Source: Flavobacterium hibisci (GTDB lineage Bacteria; Bacteroidota; Bacteroidia; Flavobacteriales; Flavobacteriaceae). Taken from it: a DNA stretch of 64,000 nt. Where the stretch lies: contig NZ_JAIQDW010000010.1 of NCBI RefSeq assembly GCF_020026925.1, forward strand, positions 1 to 64,000, given 5' to 3'. A program made the translations under genes and the position numbers. The notes under the pieces were generated by a model. The model was not told the origin of the DNA. It saw nothing but the letters and a program-made list of their open reading frames with translations, and ran no database searches. This document shows positions 18,404 through 27,114 of the stretch, piece by piece; position 1 is the first letter of the stretch, and the number at the start of each line of letters is the position of its first letter.

Positions 18404-19693
18404 ATGAAAAACAAACTTTTTAAAATACTCCGATTAGCATTGCTCATTTCGACAATGTCATGTCAGGCGCAGGAAAGAATTACGGTAAAAGGAACGCAAT
18501 TTTATAAGGGAGACAAACCCTATTCTTACATTGGAACCAATTATTGGTATGGAAGTTTACTGGCCTCCAAAAAAGTAGGCGATCGAAAAAGGCTGCTTCG
18601 GGAACTGGATTTCATGCAAAAAAACGGAATCGATAATTTGCGAATTTTAGTGGGTGCGGATGGTGGAAAATATGATTTTACGGTTCGTCCGGCTTTACAG
18701 TATGAGCAGGGAAAATATGATGAGGATTTACTTGACGGACTGGATTTCCTGATGAATGAAATGAGAAAACGCAAAATGTATGCGGTTTTGTACCTGACCA
18801 ATAACTGGGAATGGTCAGGCGGAATGTCGCAATATCTGGAGTGGAATGGTAAAGGAGCTATTCCTATTCCAAACATTATACCGAATACATGGCCTCAGTT
18901 TATGTCGTACACAGAGCAATTTCACAGCTGTGATCCCTGCATGAAAGCACTGGAGAATCATGTGAAATTTATTATGGGAAGAACCAATAAATATTCGAAA
19001 AAAAAATATAACGAAGACAATACCATCATGGCCTGGCAGGTTGGAAATGAACCGAGGCTTTTTACGGTTGAAAACGAAGAAAAATTTACTATCTGGCTGA
19101 ATAACATTGTCAATTTAATGGACAGTTTAGATAAAAACCACCTGATTTCTACAGGTTCTGAAGGTTTGAACAGTTCGAATGATGATATCGGAATTTTCGA
19201 AAGAACACATAAAAACCCCAACATCGATTATTTGACCATGCACATTTGGCCTAAAAACTGGAACTGGTTTAAAGCCGATAATGCCAAAGCTACAATTCCT
19301 GTCACTATTGAAAATGCAGGAAAGTATATTGATGCCCATGTTAAAGTGGCCAACAATCTACAAAGACCAATCATTATTGAGGAGTTTGGATTACCAAGGG
19401 AAAACGAAAATCTGAATGCCGGAGCATCTTCAATTTACCGCGATCAGTTTTATAGCTATATTTTTGGAAGGGTTGCCGAAAGTGTTGCCAATAAAGGTCC
19501 GCTGCGGGCCGCGAATTTTTGGGGATTTGGCGGTGAGGGAAAAGCAGTAAATGAAACCGGAAAATGGAATCCGGGAGAACCTCTCACAACTGATCCTCCA
19601 CAGGAACCACAAGGGCTGAATTCAGTTTTTAATGGTGATAAATCGACATTGGAAATTGTAAAAAGATACAATTTGAAACTGAATAAAAAATAA
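18404..19693 (+). CDS. GH5 (subfamily 7-like) endo-beta-1,4-mannanase, lipoprotein
   Basis: A 429-residue lipoprotein with lipobox STMSC (Cys20). The GH5 barrel contains YIGTNYWYGSLLAS at 42-55, the acid/base Glu216 in QVGNEPR, the MHIWPKNW segment at 279-286, and the nucleophile Glu327 in IIIEEFGLPR. These are the marks of GH5_7 mannanases, which cut beta-1,4-mannan in a retaining manner. The C-terminal part (LRAANFWGFGGEGKAV) is also typical. It is the third backbone-cutting mannanase in this cluster and is preceded by the interspersed repeat at 18309-18390. A partial terminator-like hairpin at 19709-19748 follows. Confidence 0.9.
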   Translation: MKNKLFKILRLALLISTMSCQAQERITVKGTQFYKGDKPYSYIGTNYWYGSLLASKKVGDRKRLLRELDFMQKNGIDNLRILVGADGGKYDFTVRPALQYEQGKYDEDLLDGLDFLMNEMRKRKMYAVLYLTNNWEWSGGMSQYLEWNGKGAIPIPNIIPNTWPQFMSYTEQFHSCDPCMKALENHVKFIMGRTNKYSKKKYNEDNTIMAWQVGNEPRLFTVENEEKFTIWLNNIVNLMDSLDKNHLISTGSEGLNSSNDDIGIFERTHKNPNIDYLTMHIWPKNWNWFKADNAKATIPVTIENAGKYIDAHVKVANNLQRPIIIEEFGLPRENENLNAGASSIYRDQFYSYIFGRVAESVANKGPLRAANFWGFGGEGKAVNETGKWNPGEPLTTDPPQEPQGLNSVFNGDKSTLEIVKRYNLKLNKK

Positions 19694-19708
19694 TTTCCTT
19701 AACCATAT

Positions 19709-19748
19709 AAGTGATTATAAGTACATTTAACTGAACTTGTAATCACTT
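19709..19748 (+). terminator. Long hairpin after the GH5 mannanase
   Basis: Fourteen-base arms (19709-19722 and 19735-19748) match in 13 positions around a 12-base loop. The T-run after it is weak (cttcgttt). It may be a leaky terminator or an mRNA-stabilising 3' end between the GH5 and GH97 genes. Confidence 0.5.
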
Positions 19749-19768
19749 CTTCGTTTAATGCATCTATC

Positions 19769-21755
19769 ATGAAAAAAATATTTCCTGCCTTGTTCCTTTT
19801 TCTTTTTAATATCTGTTTATCGCAACAGCCACAGGATTTCAGTTTAGCTTCTCCAAACGGAAAAATTAAAGTCAATATAATAATTAACAACAAAATAACC
19901 TGGTCTGTTTTGCATGAAAAAGATTTGATTTTGGCTCCGTCTGTAATTTCAATGACACTTGATCAGAATGAAGTTTTAGGTAAAAATTCGTTGCTTTTGA
20001 ATTCAAAAAGAGAAAAAGCAAACACTTCATTTGCATCTCCATTTTACAAAAAAAGCATTGTACAAAATCAATACAATCTTTTGGTTTTAAATTTCAAAAA
20101 TGATTTCAGTATTGAATATCGCGCTTTTGATGATGGTGTCGCGTATCGATTTATAACCAAAAAGAAAAAAGACATTACTGTAAAAGGAGAAGAAGTTACT
20201 TTGAATTTTGATCAGGATTACAATACTTTAATGCCGTATGTTCGCGATTTAAGAAACCCGAAAGATCCTTATATTTCGTCTTTTGAGGCGCAGTACGAAA
20301 ACAAAAAAATCAGTGAATTTGCAAAAGATACTTTAGCATTTCTACCATTTTTAATTGATTTTAAAAACCTTAAAAAAGCTGTTTTTCTTGAAGCCAACCT
20401 GGAAGATTACCCGGGATTATTCGTTACCAATACTAAATCGAAAGCTGGTTTTGAAGCACGTTTTTCCAGATATCCGTTACAGGAAGCGAACGGCGGATTC
20501 AACAACATCAACCTATTAATTACGGAGAGGGCAGATTATTTAGTTAAAACCAAAGGAACACGAAATTTTCCGTGGAGAATTTTAGTCATCTCTGAAAATG
20601 ATACTGAATTAGCGAATAATGATATGGTTCAGAAATTATCTGAGCCAGCCAAAATAAAAGACATTTCGTGGATAAAGCCCGGAAAAGTAGCCTGGGACTG
20701 GTGGAACGACTGGAACATTTACAACATTGATTTTAAAGCCGGAATAAATACGCAGACTTATAAATATTATATTGATTTTGCCTCGAAAAACAAAGTCGAA
20801 TATGTAGTTTTAGATGAAGGCTGGAGTCTGGAAGAAGACATTATGAAACACAATCCAAACGTTGATCTGGAAGCTTTAATCGCTTATGGAAAAGAGAAAA
20901 ACGTTGGAATTATTTTGTGGAGTTCGTGGATGGCATTAACCAAAAACACAGCAGGAATTTTAAAAAATTATGCCGATTTAGGAATCAAAGGTTTTAAAGT
21001 TGATTTTCTAGATCGGGACGATGCCAAAAATGGTAAATTCAGTTTATGACATTGCTCAAAAAGCTGCCGATTATAAATTGCTTTTGGATTTTCATGGCAT
21101 GTATAAACCAACCGGAATTCAGAGAACTTTCCCCAACATTTTAAACTTTGAAGGCGTAAAAGGACTGGAAAACAATAAATGGACACCAAACGATGATGTT
21201 CCGTTATACGATTGTTCGATTCCGTTTATCCGTATGATGGCAGGACCAATGGATTACACACCAGGAGCTATGCGAAATGCAACCAAAAGCGAATTTAAGC
21301 CTAGTAATTCCAATCCGGTAAGTCAGGGAACAAGATCTCATCAATTAGCATTATACACGATTTTTGAAGCACCCCTGCAAATGATGGCAGACAGTCCAAC
21401 AGCTTATATGAAAGAACAGGAAAGCACTGATTTCATTGCTAAGATTCCAACCACATTTGATGAAACAGTTGCTCTTGATGGAGAAGTTGGAAAATTTGTT
21501 TCAATTGCAAGAAAAAAATCTAATACTTGGTATCTAGGAGCTATTACTAATTGGGATTCCAGAGACATTACAATTGATTTTTCTTTCCTTGAAAAAGAGA
21601 AAAAATACGAAGCAGAAATTTTCTCAGACGGATTGAATGCAGATAAGGCTGCGAATGATTACAAAAGAGAAATTGTAACAGTTGATTCGACAACCAAATT
21701 GGCATATAAATTAGCAAGCGGTGGCGGATTGGCGATGATTATTCAAACGAAATAA
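19769..21755 (+). pseudogene. GH97 glycoside hydrolase split by a one-base frameshift
   Basis: Two overlapping frames (19769-21049 and 21021-21755) together encode one GH97 protein. The first ends GIKGFKVDFLDRDDAKNGKFSL; the second resumes with AKMVNSVYDIAQKAADYKLLLDFHGMYKPTG. Removing one A from the A5 run at 21026-21030 joins them into a 661-residue protein, the normal size for the family. A signal peptide (ending NICLSQQ), the N-terminal beta-sandwich, the catalytic barrel (EYVVLDEGW, KVDFLDRDD, DFHGMYKPTG) and the C-terminal domain are all otherwise intact. GH97 enzymes are alpha-glucosidases or alpha-galactosidases; here alpha-galactosidase activity on galactomannan side chains is the natural guess. 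The rest of the gene shows no decay, so the break is very recent or a sequencing error. Confidence 0.88.
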
Positions 21756-21778
21756 CAAATGTAGTTTTGTTTAAATAT

Positions 21779-21820
21779 TAAACCCGACAAGTTTTAGAAC
21801 CTGTCGGGTTTATATTTTTC
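21779..21820. terminator. Bidirectional terminator between GH97 and aldo/keto reductase
   Basis: A perfect 10-base stem, AAACCCGACA (21780-21789) with TGTCGGGTTT (21802-21811), is flanked by A-rich and T-rich sequence. It serves the convergent GH97 (plus) and aldo/keto reductase (minus) genes. Confidence 0.85.
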
Positions 21821-21874
21821 ATTTTTACATCTTACAGTATACATTTTTACAATTCACCTGCTAGAATATATATT

Positions 21875-22831
21875 TTACGCTAAAATCTTCTCAATCTCAT
21901 TCAGTTCATCATGAGTGAATTCAAGATTTTGTAAACATTCAATATTATTATTTAACTGCTTTACTGAACTGGCACCAATTAAAACCGAAGTAATTCGTTT
22001 GTCTTTTTGCAGCCAGGCCAGTGCCATTTGTGCCAAAGACTGATTTCTATTCTGGGCAATTTCATTCAGCTGAATTAATTTCTCAATCCTTTCCGGCGTA
22101 ACTTCATCTTCTTTTAAATGCCCGTTTGGATTGTGAGCTCGGGAATTTTCAGGAATTCCGTTTAAGTATTTATCGGTCAAAAGTCCTTGTGCCAAAGGTG
22201 AAAATGCAATACAGCCTACTCCTTTTTCTTCTAAAACATCCAATAAACCTTCTTCAACCCAGCGTACCAGCATGGAATATTTAGCCTGATGGATCAAACA
22301 TGGTGTTCCTAATTGTTTCAAAACATCAACAGCCACCAGGGTCTGCTCTGCAGAGTAATTACTGATTCCAACATATAATGCTTTTCCACTTCTTACAGCG
22401 TAATCAAGCGCCATCATCGTTTCTTCAATAGGGGTTTCAGGATCCGGGCGGTGTGAGTAAAAAATATCTACATAATCAATCTTCATTCTTTTCAAACTCT
22501 GATCTAAACTGGATAAAAGATATTTTCTGGAACCCCAGTCCCCATAAGGTCCATCCCACATTGTGTAACCTGCTTTTGTGGAAATAATGATTTCATCACG
22601 TAAATTTCCCTGAAAATTATGCCATAATATTTTTCCAAAATTGGTTTCTGCCGAGCCTGGAACCGGACCATAGTTGTTGGCTAAATCAAAATGCGTAATT
22701 CCTTTATCAAAAGCTTCCACAGCTATACTTTCTGCATTTTCAAAATTATCTACTGATCCGAAATTATGCCATAATCCTAAAGAAATTTCAGGCAAAAGCA
22801 ATCCGCTTTTTCCACATCTGTTGTATTTCAT
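21875..22831 (-). CDS. Aldo/keto reductase (YghZ / L-glyceraldehyde-3-phosphate reductase-like)
   Basis: A 318-residue NADPH-dependent oxidoreductase without a signal peptide. The catalytic tetrad of the superfamily is visible: Asp49 and Tyr54 (HFDLANNYG), Lys86 (ISTKAGY) and His127 (YSHRPD). The coenzyme-binding end GVGCIAFSPLAQGLLTDKYL and SVLIGASSVKQLNNN is also present. The layout matches the Kv-beta/YghZ branch, which reduces aldehydes such as methylglyoxal and L-glyceraldehyde 3-phosphate. It lies within the mannan locus between GH97 and GH3 but is convergent with GH97 and flanked by repeats. A dedicated role in mannan use cannot be shown; handling of sugar-derived aldehydes is possible. 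Confidence 0.88.
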   Translation of the reverse strand: MKYNRCGKSGLLLPEISLGLWHNFGSVDNFENAESIAVEAFDKGITHFDLANNYGPVPGSAETNFGKILWHNFQGNLRDEIIISTKAGYTMWDGPYGDWGSRKYLLSSLDQSLKRMKIDYVDIFYSHRPDPETPIEETMMALDYAVRSGKALYVGISNYSAEQTLVAVDVLKQLGTPCLIHQAKYSMLVRWVEEGLLDVLEEKGVGCIAFSPLAQGLLTDKYLNGIPENSRAHNPNGHLKEDEVTPERIEKLIQLNEIAQNRNQSLAQMALAWLQKDKRITSVLIGASSVKQLNNNIECLQNLEFTHDELNEIEKILA

Positions 22832-22885
22832 TAATTAAAAGTTTAATAGTTTCGTTTTTTTTTTAGTTTTTAAAGATAAAAAAAA

Positions 22886-22949
22886 CTCTCGCAGATTTTG
22901 CAGATTTAGGAGATAAAAAAATCTTCCTGATCTTCAAAATCTGTGAGAG
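22886..22949. repeat. 64-base hairpin of the CGCAGATTTT repeat family
   Basis: CTCTCGCAGATTTTG (22886-22900) pairs with CAAAATCTGTGAGAG (22935-22949). Inner arms AGGAgAT and ATCTTCCT extend the stem. A larger relative with CACGCAGATTTT arms lies at 28931-29042. Confidence 0.7.
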
Positions 22950-22993
22950 AAAATGGTCTTTTTATTTAAGTTTGAAAGTTTTTCCTCAATAGT

Positions 22994-23105
22994 CTCCAGC
23001 TTTAGCTGGAGCAATAAATTTGATTTGAAAAAGGCTTTAGCCAAAACATTGATTGTTTGGCTAAAGCCTTTTTTTCGATCATTTTACCATCCAGCTAAAG
23101 CTGGA
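22994..23105. repeat. Composite palindromic repeat with strong central hairpin
   Basis: Outer parts CTCCAGCTTTAGCTGGAG (22994-23011) and TCCAGCTAAAGCTGGA (23090-23105) are each palindromic and are also complementary to each other. Between them AAAAAGGCTTTAGCCAAA (23028-23045) pairs perfectly with TTTGGCTAAAGCCTTTTT (23056-23073), with a T-run on both strands. It probably doubles as the terminator of the GH3 gene. Confidence 0.75.
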
Positions 23106-23168
23106 CGCTATTCAATTATACAATTAAACTTTGCGCCTCTCCGTCTTTGCGAGATTAAAACTTTAAGT

Positions 23169-25466
23169 TTATTCTTTTATCTCAAATCCGCTTTCCAAAC
23201 CTTTATCAGAACTGCCTCCTATTTTAAGTTTAAAAGTTCCCGGTTCGACCAGATAATTCCCGTTGTTATCATAAAAACCAAGTTCCTTATCTGTTAAAGT
23301 AAAAGTTACAGTCTTAGTTTCTCCTTTTTTCAAATTCACTAATTCAAAACCTTTTAACTCTTCAACCGGTCTGGCGATGCTGGCAAAATCATCGTGAATG
23401 TACAACTGAACGACTTCTTTTCCGTCATAATTACCTGAATTGGTAACGTCGACACTTACCTGAACCGGCTCTCCTTTTGCAAAAGTTGTCTTATTTAATT
23501 TCAGCTTTTTATAATCGAAAGTGGTATAACTCAATCCGAAGCCAAAAGGAAACTGAGGTGTTTTTTCTACATCTGAAAAGTGTGACCAAAACACGTTTTT
23601 ATCAGCATTTACAGGTCTTCCTGTACTGTAATTGTTATAATAAATTGGAACCTGCCCTACATTTCTCGGAAAAGAAATTGGCAGTTTCCCGCTTGGGTTA
23701 TAATCCCCGTATAAAACCTGAGCTACAGCATTTCCGGTTTGGGTTCCCAAATGCCAGGCTTCAACAATTGCCGGAATATGTTCTGCTGCCCACGGAATAG
23801 TCAACGGGCGGCCATTGTTTAAAACTAAAACGATGTTTGGATTCACTTTATAAATTTCTTCTAACAATTCCTGCTGTAATCCCGGCAAATCAAGGTTCGT
23901 TCTGCTGCGTCCTTCCCCACTCTGAAAACCGTGTTCACCTAAAACCATTACTACCACATCTGCATTTTTAGCTGCTATTTTTGCTGCTTCGAATCCACTT
24001 TTGTCTGTTGTGTTAAAAACGACCTCATCAAGGAAAGTTGCTTTGCCAACAATCAAATAAGCTCCTTTTTCAAAAACCAGCTGATTGTCTTTATATTGCT
24101 GCATTCCTTCCAGAACAGAAACCGCCGTATTATCCTCCGCAGCAATTCTCCAGCTTCCCAACGGACTGTTTTTATCATTCGCTAAAGCTCCGATCAAAGC
24201 AATTTTTTGTCCGGTTTTTTTTAGCGGAAGCAGATTTTTATCATTCTTCAATAAAACAATTGACTTTTTCGCCATGTCCAAAACACCATCATTATTCGCT
24301 TTATTTCCAATAGTTGCTTTTTCACGTTTTTCATCACAGTATTTGTACGGATCATCAAATAAACCCAGTTCAAATTTCACGCGTAAAATCCTTCTCACCG
24401 CATCATCTACCAAAGCTTCTTTTACTTTTCCGTCCTTAACCAATTTCGCTAGTTCTGTAACATACAAATGGGATTCCATGTCCATATCAGAACCGGCTGT
24501 AACGGCTTTCACCGTTGCATCTGCTCCATCTTTAGCATACCCATGCGGAATCATTTCACGAACCGAAGCCCAGTCTGAAACCACAAAACCATCAAACTTC
24601 CATTTGCCTTTTAAAATGTCTCTTTGCAAGAAAACATTCCCCGTTGCCGGAATTCCGTTTACGAGATTAAACGAGTTCATAAAAGTTCTCACACCTGCTT
24701 TTGTCGCCGCTTCAAACGGCGGCAAAACAGTATTGAATAATTTCGAATTACTAATGTCAACCAAATTATAATCACGTCCTGATTCTACATAACCATAAGC
24801 TGCAAAATGTTTGGCACAGGCTGCAATGGTGTTTACTTTTGCCAGATCGGCAGTTGTTTCCCCCTGAAAACCTGTTACTCTCGCTACCGCAATTTTGCTT
24901 CCAAGGTATGGATCTTCCCCTGCCCCTTCCATTACACGTCCCCAGCGGGCATCGTTTGTAATATCTACATTTGGTCCAAAAGTCCAGTTAATTCCGGATG
25001 CCGAAGCCTCATCTGCTGCAATCGCCGCCGATTTTTTAATGGCTTCTAAATCCCAGCTAGCCGCTTCTGCCAACGGAATCGGGCTTAACGTTTTGTAACC
25101 ATGAATCACATCAAAACCAATAATCAGCGGAATCCCCAAACGGGTTTCTTCCACCGCAATTTTCTGAACGGCACGAACTTCTTTCACGCCACGAACCGTC
25201 AGCATGCTTCCCACCCATCCTTTCCGAAGATGTTCGTATTTTAACTCGGCATTTCCACCTTTCGGAGCGGGACCGGTCACGTCCCAAAAACCGTTATATT
25301 GATTCATCTGACCTACTTTTTCTTCAAGGGTCATCAATGGCAAAAGCAAATCAATGCGTTGTTCAATCGTTTTATTTTTATCCAGATACGGTTTCTTCTG
25401 TGCATTCATATTTCCAGCAATAAAAAGGGCAAAAACCCCAATAATTAGTATTTTTTTATTTTTCAT
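23169..25466 (-). CDS. GH3 beta-glucosidase (BglX-like)
   Basis: A 765-residue enzyme with signal peptide ending NMNAQ. The N-terminal GH3 barrel (about 35-370) contains GFDVIHGYKT, AKHFAAYG and the nucleophile Asp298 in FVVSDWAS. The C-terminal alpha/beta domain (about 395-640) supplies the acid/base region GEHGFQSGEGRSRTNLDLP. A fibronectin type III-like end domain (about 685-755) follows. This is the architecture and length of periplasmic BglX. In this locus it would remove terminal beta-1,4-glucose from glucomannan oligosaccharides after GH5 and GH26 attack; beta-mannosidase activity is also possible in GH3. It heads away from the two esterase genes upstream, from which it is separated by a repeat-filled 271-base gap. 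Confidence 0.94.
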   Translation of the reverse strand: MKNKKILIIGVFALFIAGNMNAQKKPYLDKNKTIEQRIDLLLPLMTLEEKVGQMNQYNGFWDVTGPAPKGGNAELKYEHLRKGWVGSMLTVRGVKEVRAVQKIAVEETRLGIPLIIGFDVIHGYKTLSPIPLAEAASWDLEAIKKSAAIAADEASASGINWTFGPNVDITNDARWGRVMEGAGEDPYLGSKIAVARVTGFQGETTADLAKVNTIAACAKHFAAYGYVESGRDYNLVDISNSKLFNTVLPPFEAATKAGVRTFMNSFNLVNGIPATGNVFLQRDILKGKWKFDGFVVSDWASVREMIPHGYAKDGADATVKAVTAGSDMDMESHLYVTELAKLVKDGKVKEALVDDAVRRILRVKFELGLFDDPYKYCDEKREKATIGNKANNDGVLDMAKKSIVLLKNDKNLLPLKKTGQKIALIGALANDKNSPLGSWRIAAEDNTAVSVLEGMQQYKDNQLVFEKGAYLIVGKATFLDEVVFNTTDKSGFEAAKIAAKNADVVVMVLGEHGFQSGEGRSRTNLDLPGLQQELLEEIYKVNPNIVLVLNNGRPLTIPWAAEHIPAIVEAWHLGTQTGNAVAQVLYGDYNPSGKLPISFPRNVGQVPIYYNNYSTGRPVNADKNVFWSHFSDVEKTPQFPFGFGLSYTTFDYKKLKLNKTTFAKGEPVQVSVDVTNSGNYDGKEVVQLYIHDDFASIARPVEELKGFELVNLKKGETKTVTFTLTDKELGFYDNNGNYLVEPGTFKLKIGGSSDKGLESGFEIKE

Positions 25467-25490
25467 AGTGGTTAAAAAGTATCATATTTT

Positions 25491-25578
25491 GGGCGTGTCC
25501 CTCCGGGTCGGGCTATCCGTTTCAAGTCCTCGCACTTCCTTCGTCAGGCTGTGGGCTTTCCTCTTCTATCCCTCACGC
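25491..25578. repeat. GC-rich interspersed repeat (GGGCGTG...CCTCACGC)
   Basis: An 88-base unit that is notably richer in G and C than its surroundings. It begins GGGCGTGTCCCTCCGGGTCG, includes GGGCTATCCG and GTGGGCTTTC, and ends CTATCCCTCACGC. The ends GCGTG and CACGC are complementary. I recognise the form as one seen in intergenic regions of Flavobacterium and relatives; function unknown. Confidence 0.6.
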
Positions 25579-25618
25579 GGTTTACGGTAACGAGAAGTCC
25601 TTGGTTTTTTTACAATCT

Positions 25619-25720
25619 TGTCATTTCGAGGAACGAGAAATCACACTAGGAACTCCACAATCAAAATCGCCAATCTTTGTTGAGCCTCTTGTTTGATTTC
25701 TCCTTCGTCGAAATGAGACA
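25619..25720. repeat. Inverted-repeat element with CATTTCGA arms
   Basis: TGTCATTTCGAGGAACGAGA at 25619-25638 is largely complementary to the end segment at 25699-25720 (TCTCCTTCGTCGAAATGAGACA). The inside contains a second pair built from CTCCACAATC, CGCCAATCTTTGTTGAG. The form is common between flavobacterial genes. It lies directly after the GC-rich repeat, filling the gap between GH3 and the SASA esterase. Confidence 0.65.
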
Positions 25721-25737
25721 AAAAAACGTGTAAACCT

Positions 25738-27114
25738 TCACTCCGAAATAAAACAGGAAGCCGGCAGATTCGCTTTATTAAACAAATCGGACTGAATCGT
25801 ATTTCCCCATGCAAATCTCACTTTTACAGGATTCGGTACTTTTTTACTCGTTACAATTACCTGATTGTTTTTTATCGAAGCTTCAGCAGGATAAAAAGTA
25901 CCGTCTGTTACCGCAACTTCAAATTGTTTTGAGATTTTATCTTTAAAATACAATCCTTCAGCAAAATCAAAAGAAACAATCACTTTGTTTTTATCAATTT
26001 TAATATCTTTAAAAAGCGGACCATTAACCAAATTAGAATTGGTTTTATACGTATTTGCCAGCGCTAAATTTGCCAGACGAATTCCAACCGATTTTTTATC
26101 CTTTGGATGAATATCAATCGTATCTGAAACATCGCTGATCACAACCATTCCGGTGTTATTTATTTGTTGAAGTAATTTTCTTTGGGAATCTCTTACAATA
26201 ACATTTGAGAAATTGTTACTGCCGTTTTTAAAAGGGGCAATCTGTACAAAATAAAACGGAAAATCATCCTGCCAGGCTTTTCGCCACGAAGTAATCAAAG
26301 CTCCTAACGTTTTATCGTAAACCAATGATCCAACATTCGATTCGCCCTGATACCAGAGTGTTCCGGCGATTTTAAATCCCACAAAAGGAGAAATCATGGC
26401 ATTGTAAGCACGCCCTGGCTGTTTTGGTCCGTATTCCTGTTCGTTTAGTTTTTTGGCATTTTCCAATAAAACGGGGTCGTTTTGTACCACTTCTTCCGGC
26501 ATCCAGATTTCTGCTGGAGTTCCGCCCCAGTTTGAAGAAATTAATCCGATAGGGACATTTTTTAAATCTTCTCGTAAACGTTTGGCAAAAAAGTAACCAA
26601 CCGCACTAAAGTTTTTCATGGTTTCCGGAGTCGATTCTGTCCAGTTTCCGAGTAAGTTGTTTTGAGGTGTTGTCGCGGTTAATTTTGGAACGGTAAAAAA
26701 ACGAATGTTAGGATTTGTTGCATTTTTTGCTTCTTCTTCTCCGTTATCAATTCCCCAGCTTACCGACATTTCCATATTGGATTGTCCGGAGCAAACCCAG
26801 ACTTCGCCAATTAAAATATTTTTCAGGATTACTTCATTATACCCTTTTATGGAAATCGTATAAGGTCCACCGGCTTCGGGCGTTTTGATTTTGAGTTCCC
26901 ATTGCGCCTGATTGTTTGCAGTAACTTTATATTCCTGATTGTTCCAACTGGAAACGAGTTTGATTTCCTCTTTTGGATTAGCCCAGCCCCATATTTTGAC
27001 CTCAGCATTGCGCTGCAATACCATATTGTCGCCAAAAATATTCGGAAGGGAAACGTTTGCCATCATAGTGCCGGAAATCAGTAAGAAAACAAACTTAAAT
27101 ATATTATTTTTCAT
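25738..27114 (-). CDS. SGNH carbohydrate acetylesterase (sialate O-acetylesterase/SASA type)
   Basis: A 458-residue secreted esterase (signal peptide ending MMANVSLP). The N-terminal beta-domain has NIFGDNMVLQRNAEVKIWG (25-43). The SGNH domain carries the catalytic Ser112 in CSGQSNMEMS, WYQGESN at 254-260 and the Asp334/His336 pair in DTIDIHPKDK. These are the hallmarks of the SASA family, whose members remove O-acetyl groups from sialic acids and from plant polysaccharides. Its start overlaps the end of the CE2-type gene by 11 bases, so the two are translationally coupled. Here it most likely deacetylates glucomannan or xylan side groups; the exact acetyl position it prefers cannot be read from sequence. 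Confidence 0.88.
   Translation of the reverse strand: MKNNIFKFVFLLISGTMMANVSLPNIFGDNMVLQRNAEVKIWGWANPKEEIKLVSSWNNQEYKVTANNQAQWELKIKTPEAGGPYTISIKGYNEVILKNILIGEVWVCSGQSNMEMSVSWGIDNGEEEAKNATNPNIRFFTVPKLTATTPQNNLLGNWTESTPETMKNFSAVGYFFAKRLREDLKNVPIGLISSNWGGTPAEIWMPEEVVQNDPVLLENAKKLNEQEYGPKQPGRAYNAMISPFVGFKIAGTLWYQGESNVGSLVYDKTLGALITSWRKAWQDDFPFYFVQIAPFKNGSNNFSNVIVRDSQRKLLQQINNTGMVVISDVSDTIDIHPKDKKSVGIRLANLALANTYKTNSNLVNGPLFKDIKIDKNKVIVSFDFAEGLYFKDKISKQFEVAVTDGTFYPAEASIKNNQVIVTSKKVPNPVKVRFAWGNTIQSDLFNKANLPASCFISE

Larger units (their letters stand above)
22832..23168. other. Repeat-rich intergenic region before the aldo/keto reductase
   Basis: A 337-base non-coding stretch almost wholly made of palindromes: a 64-base hairpin (22886-22949), two copies of a CCAGCTTTAGCTGG-type palindrome (22994-23011, 23090-23105) around an 18-base-stem hairpin (23028-23075), and a tail resembling the TTTGCG/CTTTGCGAG repeats common in flavobacterial genomes (about 23126-23152). 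The 23028-23075 hairpin can terminate the GH3 transcript. Confidence 0.6.

Noticed and set aside
21021..21049. Programmed ribosomal frameshift in the GH97 gene
   Set aside because: A +1 shift would be required, the A5 run does not form a classical slippery heptamer, and GH97 genes are not known to use recoding; an error or mutation is simpler.
22886..23105. CRISPR-like array in the repeat-rich gap
   Set aside because: The repeats are palindromes of different kinds and are not direct repeats with equal spacers, and no cas gene is nearby.
24085..24771. A 228-codon open frame antisense to the GH3 gene
   Set aside because: It lies wholly inside the well-supported GH3 coding sequence on the other strand and has no recognisable domain.
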